Of a DNA stretch of 64,000 bases, positions 58,779 through 64,000 are shown in pieces. The number at the start of each line of letters is the position of its first letter. Position 1 is the first letter of the stretch. A program made the position numbers and the translations under genes. A model generated the notes under the pieces. It saw only the letters and a list, made by a program, of their open reading frames with translations. It was not told the origin of the DNA and did no database searches. The stretch is taken from positions 1 to 64,000 of the forward strand of contig JAEYDD010000072.1 of the NCBI GenBank assembly GCA_023404095.1, read 5' to 3'. Source of the stretch: Pseudomonadota bacterium (GTDB lineage Bacteria; Pseudomonadota; Alphaproteobacteria; Rhizobiales; Rhizobiaceae).

Positions 58779-59450
58779 ATGCTGATGCCCTTCCTTCGTG
58801 CATCGTTCGCCGTGCTGGCGATGCTCGCACTTTCCGCTCCTGCCCACGCCGAAACGCTGAAGGATATCCGCAAGGTATCCGTGGCGTCCGACGCTTCCGT
58901 TTCGCCGGTCGTCACGAAGCTCACTGCACAGCAACTGCAGCGCGCGGCCAGATCGACGCGCCGGCCGGTTGCCGTGCCGCGGGTCGTGATGGACGTTCGC
59001 CTGTCGAACGAGGTTCGGGGGGGCGGTCCGCACGCCGGACGCAACTCGGCTGACGTCACCGTTGTGCTGAGGGACGGTGCAGGCGCGCCTGTTTCGAGCG
59101 AACGCTTTACGGTCAACAGCTTCATGACAGGTAAAAAGGCCGCCGACCGCGCGCTGGCCAATGCGATCGCGCAGCGCGTGGCGATCACCTACAGCCTCGC
59201 GCCGGTCAGGGCGGTACCGGCGGTCCGCAACCGTCCGGCAAAGGCCCAACGCCCGCATCGGCCGGCCAAGACTTCCGCTTCACAGTCTTCGAAAAGGTCT
59301 GCCGCGACCGCGAGCGAGCCGGTCATCATTCCGAGCGAGGCGGCGCTGACGGTTCGCCCGCGCGTGCGCAAGCCGAAGACGGAAGCCAATGCAAACGCCG
59401 GTGCGGCGACGGCGCCTTGCGTCGTCACCGCGACGACGAGTTGCAACTGA
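58779..59450 (+). CDS. Hypothetical exported protein with basic Ala/Pro-rich tail
   Basis: A 223-residue protein starting at ATG 58779, with signal peptide MLMPFLRASFAVLAMLALSA and cleavage after AHA. Residues 40-130 are a possible small domain ('DVTVVLRDGAGAPVSSERFTVNSFMTGKK'), then the tail from about 140 is rich in Ala, Pro, Lys and Arg. Two cysteines near the end ('CVVTATTSC') may pair. No family recognised. Upstream ATG 58752 is a less likely start because it has no spaced ribosome site. Confidence 0.65.
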   Translation: MLMPFLRASFAVLAMLALSAPAHAETLKDIRKVSVASDASVSPVVTKLTAQQLQRAARSTRRPVAVPRVVMDVRLSNEVRGGGPHAGRNSADVTVVLRDGAGAPVSSERFTVNSFMTGKKAADRALANAIAQRVAITYSLAPVRAVPAVRNRPAKAQRPHRPAKTSASQSSKRSAATASEPVIIPSEAALTVRPRVRKPKTEANANAGAATAPCVVTATTSCN

Positions 59451-59622
59451 GCCGATTGCTGCAAGAACCGCCCTTTGGGTTACGGCTTCGCATCGGAGGG
59501 CGGGGCGGCCGGGCCGTTCTGCTGTCTCGCTCGTGAGGACTGCCTCTTTCGCTCTTGATCGCTCCCCTGTGAAGGCGGGATAATTCTCCTTCGGGCGGTA
59601 TCCGCCGCGCAGGGAGGTGAGC

Positions 59623-60015
59623 ATGACGATCTCGGAACGGCTTTCCCTCTATCAGCCCCTCGCACTGGCGGCTTTGCGCATCATGACGGCGCTGCAGTTC
59701 ATCGAGCACGGAACGCAGAAGTTCTTCAATTTTCCGCCGGCGGTCCAGCCATTCGGCGAGCTGATGAACCTGATTGGGGTTGCGGGCGCGCTGGAAATCG
59801 TCGGCGGCGGCCTGGTGCTGATCGGCCTTTTCACCCGACCTGTCGCCTTCGTGTTGTGCGGCTTTATGGCGGTTGCCTATTTCATGGCGCACATGCCGGC
59901 GGACTTCTGGCCGGTGAACAATCGCGGCGACGCCGCGATATCCTTCTGCTTCATCTTTCTCTATCTGGTCTTCGCCGGTCCGGGCGCATTCGCGCTCGAC
60001 AACCGGCGAAGCTGA
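59623..60015 (+). CDS. DoxX family membrane protein
   Basis: A 130-residue protein with four hydrophobic helices, and the DoxX-type 'RIMTALQFIEHGTQKFF' and 'GALEIVGGGLVLIGLFTRPVAFVLC' segments. DoxX-type proteins sit in the inner membrane and are linked to thiol or quinone redox, function uncertain. The ATG at 59623 has an excellent GGGAGG ribosome site. It converges with sugE, with only 10 bases between stops and no terminator visible. Confidence 0.87.
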   Translation: MTISERLSLYQPLALAALRIMTALQFIEHGTQKFFNFPPAVQPFGELMNLIGVAGALEIVGGGLVLIGLFTRPVAFVLCGFMAVAYFMAHMPADFWPVNNRGDAAISFCFIFLYLVFAGPGAFALDNRRS

Positions 60016-60025
60016 GAGCGGGCCG

Positions 60026-60340
60026 TCAGGCTGCGAACTTCAGTCCCATGATGCCGGTGACGATGAGGGCGATGCAGCCGAGGCGGATCGCCGTCACCGG
60101 CTCGGCAAAGAGTACGATTCCGAGGATGACGGTCCCGACCGTGCCGATGCCGGTCCAGACCGCATAGGCGGTGCCCATCGGCAGGTTGCGAACGGCGAGG
60201 CCGAGCAGCACGATGCTGACGATCATGGCGGCAACGGTCAGGGCGGTGGGAAGGGGCTTGGTAAAGCCTTCGGTGTATTTCAGGCCGATGGCCCAGCCGA
60301 TTTCGAAGAGGCCGGCGAGTACGAGCAATGTCCAGGACAT
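60026..60340 (-). CDS. sugE: Guanidinium exporter Gdx (SugE), SMR family
   Basis: A 104-residue four-helix small multidrug resistance protein. 'WTLLVLAGLFEIGWAIGLKYTEGF' contains the essential membrane glutamate (E13) in the GLFEIGWA motif of the Gdx subtype. Gdx exports guanidinium in exchange for protons. The guanidine-II riboswitch directly upstream confirms this function. GGAGCAGGAC precedes the ATG; the GGAG can pair with an upstream GCTCC. Confidence 0.95.
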   Translation of the reverse strand: MSWTLLVLAGLFEIGWAIGLKYTEGFTKPLPTALTVAAMIVSIVLLGLAVRNLPMGTAYAVWTGIGTVGTVILGIVLFAEPVTAIRLGCIALIVTGIMGLKFAA

Positions 60341-60361
60341 GTCCTGCTCCGTTTCAAAGGA

Positions 60362-60424
60362 GCGGGGCCGTCCCCGCGATCGTCACCGCAACGCCTTCGA
60401 CGTGGCAGCAGCAGCCGTCTGCTG
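60362..60424 (-). promoter_or_regulatory. Guanidine-II riboswitch (mini-ykkC) of sugE
   Basis: Two perfect hairpins each with an ACGG loop on the reverse strand: CAGCAG/CTGCTG (60424-60409) and GCGGGG/CCCCGC (60377-60362), 31 bases apart. Paired ACGR-loop hairpins before an SMR gene are the definition of the mini-ykkC class. Just downstream GCTCC (60363-60359) can pair with GGAGC (60350-60346), hiding the ribosome site; this stem uses the last two bases of hairpin 2, so ligand-stabilised hairpin 2 would release the site. An ON switch is inferred. Confidence 0.9.
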
Positions 60425-60523
60425 GCCGTCTATATCGCCATCCAGGCGGGAAATGGCAAGAGGCGTCCGCGCAATGCGGTCATGCGCGGCCGCCATGGCT
60501 TTCCGTCAAGATCGGCAGCCGCC

Positions 60524-61357
60524 TTACGCGAGACGGGCGGCGTGCCACTTCAGGTGATCGTCCATGAAGGTCGAGATGAAATAATAGGAATGGTCGTAGC
60601 GTTCGTGCATGCGCAACGTCAGGCCGATGTCGGTGCCCTGGATCGCTTCCTCGAAGAGCCAGGGCCGCAGTCCGTTTTCGAGGAATCCATCCGCCTTGCC
60701 CTGATCGATCAGGAATTCCGGGAAACGGGCACCGTCCTCGACCAGCGCGCACGCGTCGTACTGCCGCCAGGCCGCCTGGTCTGGGCCGAGATATTTTTCG
60801 AAGGAGCCGGAGGACCAGTCGGCGGTGGAGGGCTGGACGATCGGGGCGAAGGCCGAGCAGCTCTTGAAGCGGTCCGGGTGCTTCAGCGCGATCGTCATCG
60901 CGCCGTGACCGCCCATGGAGTGGCCGAAGATGCCCTGCCGGTCCATGTCGACACGGAAATGCTGAGCCACGAATGCCGGCAGTTCCTCGGTGATGTAGGT
61001 ATACATCTGGTAGTGTTCAGCCCAGGGCTTCTCGGTAGCGTCGAGGTAGAAGCCGGCTCCCTTACCCATTTGCCAGTTCGTCAGCTCGTCGGGGACGTCG
61101 TTGCCGCGCGGGCTCGTATCGGGGCAGACGACTATGAGGCCGAGTTCGGCTGCCATGCGGCGATACTCGCCCTTCTCCATGACGTTAGCATGGGTACAGG
61201 TGAGGCCTGAAAGATACCAGAGGACCGGGCAGGGCTCCTTGATCGCTTTCGGCGGAACGAAGACGGCGAACGTCATCTCGCAATTGGTGGAGAGCGCATC
61301 GTGGGCAAACACGCCTTGCATGCCGCCGAAGGCCTGGTTCTGGGAAAGGACTTTCAT
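60524..61357 (-). CDS. fghA: S-formylglutathione hydrolase
   Basis: A 277-residue esterase D-type serine hydrolase, completing glutathione-dependent formaldehyde oxidation to formate. Nucleophile S147 in 'GIFGHSMGGHGAM'; 'YLSGLTCTHANVMEKGEY' forms the oxyanion region and carries the conserved cysteine; 'DHSYYFISTF' has the catalytic histidine. It is the last gene of the reverse operon beginning with the class III dehydrogenase, 22 bases after the DUF1345 stop. Confidence 0.95.
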   Translation of the reverse strand: MKVLSQNQAFGGMQGVFAHDALSTNCEMTFAVFVPPKAIKEPCPVLWYLSGLTCTHANVMEKGEYRRMAAELGLIVVCPDTSPRGNDVPDELTNWQMGKGAGFYLDATEKPWAEHYQMYTYITEELPAFVAQHFRVDMDRQGIFGHSMGGHGAMTIALKHPDRFKSCSAFAPIVQPSTADWSSGSFEKYLGPDQAAWRQYDACALVEDGARFPEFLIDQGKADGFLENGLRPWLFEEAIQGTDIGLTLRMHERYDHSYYFISTFMDDHLKWHAARLA

Positions 61358-61379
61358 GGGAACTCCGAAATGTTGGTAG

Positions 61380-62042
61380 TCACGAGGCGAGTGCGACGGC
61401 CGCATTGACGGCGGCCGCGACCAGCACGGTGTTGAAGAAGAAGGAAACGATCGCATGGATGAGATTGAGCTTGCGCATCTCGGTCGTGGTAACGGCGACG
61501 TCGGAGGTCTGAGCGGTCATGCCGACAACGAAGCCGAAATAGAGAAAATCGTAGATGCCGGGCGATTCGGTCTGCGGGAAATCGAATCCGCGCTGCACCG
61601 GCTCCAGCTTCCTGCCACCATGCGGGCGCCAGTACATGTGCGCGTAGTGGACGGATGCCATGGTGTGGATGGTGAACCAGCCGAGCACCACCGAAGCGAA
61701 GGAGATGCCGACATCCAGCGGATCGACCGCGCCGGCCTCGTTGAGAACGACGAAGAGCGAGGCAAGAGAGATGGCGAAGGCGCCGATCGTCACCGAAAGG
61801 ATGATGGGAGCCGGTGCGTCGCTGTCCAGCGCATGTTTGCGCAGATAGGAGCCCGACAGAAGCGGCAGGCGACGCGCGATCAATGCGAGGTACAGGGTGA
61901 AGAAGGTGATCGCGGCGAGTTGCGGGGCGACCACCGCGCGCAGCCAGAGTGCTACCGGCAGGACACAGACTGCCGCGATCGCGGCTATGTAGAATGGGCG
62001 GTGACGACCGAGCGTGGTCGGGGAGACGGGCGGCGTGCTCAC
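61380..62042 (-). CDS. DUF1345 family membrane protein
   Basis: A 220-residue protein with about five hydrophobic segments and the DUF1345 blocks 'HYAHMYWRPHGGRKLEPVQRGFDFP' and 'YDFLYFGFVVGMTAQTSDVAVTTTEMR'. Function unknown; an inner-membrane protein. The GTG at 62042 overlaps the TGA of the upstream gene (GTGA), the same pattern as its upstream neighbours, so I prefer it to an ATG at 62093. Confidence 0.85.
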   Translation of the reverse strand: MSTPPVSPTTLGRHRPFYIAAIAAVCVLPVALWLRAVVAPQLAAITFFTLYLALIARRLPLLSGSYLRKHALDSDAPAPIILSVTIGAFAISLASLFVVLNEAGAVDPLDVGISFASVVLGWFTIHTMASVHYAHMYWRPHGGRKLEPVQRGFDFPQTESPGIYDFLYFGFVVGMTAQTSDVAVTTTEMRKLNLIHAIVSFFFNTVLVAAAVNAAVALAS

Positions 62043-62512
62043 GGTTGCCCGCTTTCCCGACTGCTGCCGTGGGAGGATTTGGCCCGCCGGCACAGCCGTT
62101 CCAGCGTCTCGAGGAAGGCCGAACGGTCGCGCGGCGAAAAGGCGGCGTTGTAGCCCTTGCTCTCGCCGGTTTCGCGCAGGTGCTGGCCAAGGTCGCGCAT
62201 GGCGGTGGCCATGCCGATGTTCGCCTTGTCGAAAAGCCGTCCGGTAGGCCCGGTCACCAGTGCGTCCTTGCCGACGCAGCGCCCCGCGAGCGGGACATCG
62301 GCGGTAACGACGATGTCGCCAGACTGTACGTGCTCGACGATCCAGTCGTCGGCCGCATCGAAGCTGCCTGATACGATGACGTTCTTCACCATCGGATCAC
62401 GCGAGGGCCGCAAGCCGGAGTTGGCGACGAACGTCACTGGCAGGCCGTGGCGTTCGGCGACCTTGAGAATCTCCGGCTTCACCGGGCAGGCATCTGCGTC
62501 GACGTAGATCAC
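62039..62512 (-). CDS. YaiI/YqxD (DUF188) family protein
   Basis: A 157-residue PIN-like fold protein of the UPF0178 family, with N-terminal 'IYVDADACPVKPEILKVAERH' and 'VTADVPLAGRCVGKDA'. Conserved acidic residues suggest a nuclease-like metal site, but no activity is established. The start is GTG at 62512, overlapping the TGA of the acetyltransferase gene (GTGA). It ends in GTGA again with the DUF1345 gene. Confidence 0.88.
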   Translation of the reverse strand: MIYVDADACPVKPEILKVAERHGLPVTFVANSGLRPSRDPMVKNVIVSGSFDAADDWIVEHVQSGDIVVTADVPLAGRCVGKDALVTGPTGRLFDKANIGMATAMRDLGQHLRETGESKGYNAAFSPRDRSAFLETLERLCRRAKSSHGSSRESGQP

Positions 62513-62970
62513 TGAACGGGCCTCAACATGTCGACATGCGGGATGCCGTCTTCCAGGTATTCCGTGGAAATCGGCTCGAAGCCGAAGGAGGCGTAGAAGC
62601 GCTGGAGATGGCTCTGGGCAGACAGCTCGATCGTCTCGTTCGGGTAGGCCTTCTGGCACTCCACGATGGCCTCGCGCATCAGGGCTTCGCCGAGCCGTTT
62701 TCCCCTGTGGTCGGGCGAGACGGCGACACGGCCGATGCGGGGACGGGCGTCCGGCGTCGGCCGCCACAGGCGGGCGCAGGCAAGGAGTTCGTCCCCGTCC
62801 AGAAGGCGCAAATGCAGGCAGTCCGGATCATTGCCGTCGAGCTCGGGATAGGGGCAATTCTGCTCGACGACGAAGACGTCCACCCGCATTTTCAGCATGG
62901 CATAGAGATCGCGTGCGGAGAACGCGTCGAGCCCCCGCACGTCGACCCTATAGGGCAGGGTGGCCGTCAA
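62509..62970 (-). CDS. ElaA-like GNAT N-acetyltransferase
   Basis: A 153-residue protein of the ElaA subgroup, with 'LYAMLKMRVDVFVVEQNCPYPELDGNDPD' and the acetyl-CoA loop 'VAVSPDHRGKRLGEALM'. Substrate unknown. The start is TTG at 62970, overlapping the dehydrogenase stop as TTGA. The next in-frame ATG would remove part of the conserved N-terminus, so TTG is the better choice. Confidence 0.87.
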   Translation of the reverse strand: MTATLPYRVDVRGLDAFSARDLYAMLKMRVDVFVVEQNCPYPELDGNDPDCLHLRLLDGDELLACARLWRPTPDARPRIGRVAVSPDHRGKRLGEALMREAIVECQKAYPNETIELSAQSHLQRFYASFGFEPISTEYLEDGIPHVDMLRPVQ

Positions 62971-64000
62971 TAGACGACGACCCCACGGATGCTTTCGCCC
63001 TTGTGCATCAGGTCGAAGCCGTTGTTGATGTCTTCGAGCGGCATGGTGTGGGTGATCATCGGATCGATCTGGATCTTGCCCTCCATGTACCAGTCGACGA
63101 TCTTCGGCACGTCGGTACGTCCGCGCGCGCCACCAAAGGCCGTGCCCATCCAGTTGCGGCCGGTCACGAGCTGGAACGGTCGGGTGGAGATTTCCTGACC
63201 CGCACCGGCGACGCCGATGATGACCGACTTGCCCCAGCCGCGATGGCTGGCTTCGAGCGCCTGGCGCATGACCTTGGTGTTGCCGGTGCAGTCGAAGGTG
63301 TAGTCGGCGCCCCCGATCAGGTCACCATTGCGCTTCGTCATGTTGACGAGGTAGGGCACGATGTCGTCGCCGACCTCCTTCGGATTGACGAAGTGCGTCA
63401 TGCCAAACTTTTCGCCCCATGCCTTGCGGTCCGGATTGATGTCGACGCCGATGATCATGTCGGCGCCGGCAAGGCGCAGGCCCTGCAGCACGTTCAGGCC
63501 GATGCCGCCGAGGCCGAAGACGATCGCCGTGGAGCCGATTTCCACCTTGGCGGTGTTGATGACGGCGCCGATGCCGGTCGTGACACCGCAGCCGATGTAG
63601 CAGATCTTGTCGAAGGGCGCGTCCGGGTTGACCTTGGCGAGCGCGATTTCCGGCAGGACGGTGTAGTTGGCGAAGGTCGAGCAGCCCATGTAATGGTGGA
63701 TCTTGTCCTTGCCGATGGAGAAGCGGCTCGTTCCATCCGGCATCAGCCCCTGACCCTGGGTGGCGCGGATCGAGGTGCAGAGGTTGGTCTTGCGCGAAAG
63801 GCAGGAATAGCACTCACGGCATTCCGGCGTGTAGAGCGGAATGACGTGGTCGCCCTTCTTCACGGACGTGACGCCAGGGCCGACGTCGACGACGATGCCG
63901 GCGCCCTCGTGGCCGAGGATGGCCGGGAACAGGCCCTCCGGGTCGGCACCCGAGAGCGTGAAGTCGTCGGTATGGCAGATGCCGGTGGCCTTGACCTCGA
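62967..64000 (-). CDS. frmA: S-(hydroxymethyl)glutathione dehydrogenase / class III alcohol dehydrogenase (5' end cut by window edge)
   Basis: About 344 codons are present; the first roughly 30 lie beyond the window. Zinc-dependent ADH: catalytic Cys in 'GICHTDDFT', 'ILGHEGAGIV', structural-zinc 'CRECYSCLSRKTNLC' and NAD site 'VFGLGGIGLNVLQGLR'. It oxidises S-hydroxymethylglutathione, the first step of formaldehyde detoxification; fghA further down the operon completes it. An in-frame ATG at 63863 is internal, not the start. Confidence 0.95.
   Translation of the reverse strand, partial: EVKATGICHTDDFTLSGADPEGLFPAILGHEGAGIVVDVGPGVTSVKKGDHVIPLYTPECRECYSCLSRKTNLCTSIRATQGQGLMPDGTSRFSIGKDKIHHYMGCSTFANYTVLPEIALAKVNPDAPFDKICYIGCGVTTGIGAVINTAKVEIGSTAIVFGLGGIGLNVLQGLRLAGADMIIGVDINPDRKAWGEKFGMTHFVNPKEVGDDIVPYLVNMTKRNGDLIGGADYTFDCTGNTKVMRQALEASHRGWGKSVIIGVAGAGQEISTRPFQLVTGRNWMGTAFGGARGRTDVPKIVDWYMEGKIQIDPMITHTMPLEDINNGFDLMHKGESIRGVVVY

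Noticed and set aside
1..64000. CRISPR array, prophage, insertion sequence, rRNA or tRNA
   Set aside because: No regularly spaced repeats, transposase, integrase or phage genes, and no cloverleaf or GTTCGA-type tRNA signature in the intergenic gaps I read.

Overview
The window is ordinary chromosomal sequence from an alphaproteobacterium, most likely a member of the Rhizobiaceae (Rhizobium, Agrobacterium, Ensifer or Shinella type). The evidence is high GC, dense coding, the separate small-type purS, purQ and purL genes, the seven-gene suf operon with an iron-responsive-looking control region, a gcvT-H-P operon behind a tandem glycine riboswitch, a DUF1476 F1-ATPase-inhibitor gene next to purC and purB, and a RIME-like palindromic repeat. 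The genus cannot be fixed from the sequence. I see no insertion sequence, prophage, CRISPR array, rRNA or tRNA.

Layout. 1-142 is the start of icd (isocitrate dehydrogenase), cut by the window edge. 427-9117 is mostly forward: a small exported protein, trmJ and murI, a HerA-like ATPase, reverse-strand terC, rpsD with its terminator, glutaminase, ttcA and an inositol-phosphatase-family gene. 9193-18717 is mainly reverse: a Bcr/CflA exporter, grxD, a very basic small protein, bolA, and the purine genes purL, purQ, purS, purC and purB. These are interrupted by an ArsC-like gene, a lipoprotein, a coiled-coil gene and the forward DUF1476 gene. 18779-22897 (reverse) holds two small-protein genes, rpe, a P1 peptidase and a periplasmic binding protein.

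23083-28454 (forward) is a compact cluster: flavin reductase, MoxR ATPase (CoxD-like), VWA protein (CoxE-like), XdhC split into two genes, and a molybdopterin-binding/MobA-like fusion. This is a maturation kit for a molybdenum hydroxylase, but no hydroxylase subunit lies in the window. 28585-40745 holds TfoX-like, NUDIX, DEAD-box helicase, M23 peptidase, DUF455 and Bcp genes, a very long AsmA/YhdP-like protein, tyrS, anmK and an alpha/beta hydrolase. 40964-48025 is the Fe-S assembly operon (IscS-type desulfurase, sufB, sufC, sufD, sufS, sufT, sufA).

48216-50045 is a soluble-looking PAS histidine kinase. 50192-54972 is the glycine cleavage operon with its riboswitch and a RIME-like element between gcvT and gcvH. 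55145-60015 holds small unknowns, an Lrp-type RAM-domain protein, an RluC-family synthase, a HAD phosphatase, an ATP12 chaperone and DoxX. 60026-60424 is sugE/gdx under a guanidine-II (mini-ykkC) riboswitch. 60524-64000 is a reverse operon linking glutathione-dependent formaldehyde dehydrogenase (cut by the window end) to S-formylglutathione hydrolase through three genes coupled by TTGA and GTGA start/stop overlaps.

Most of this is core metabolism. The best-supported notable items are the guanidine-II and glycine riboswitches with visible expression platforms, the suf control region with RirA-like and Irr-like sites, the cox-type maturation cluster without its enzyme, and the chain of non-ATG coupled starts. 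I found no convincing wholly new system.
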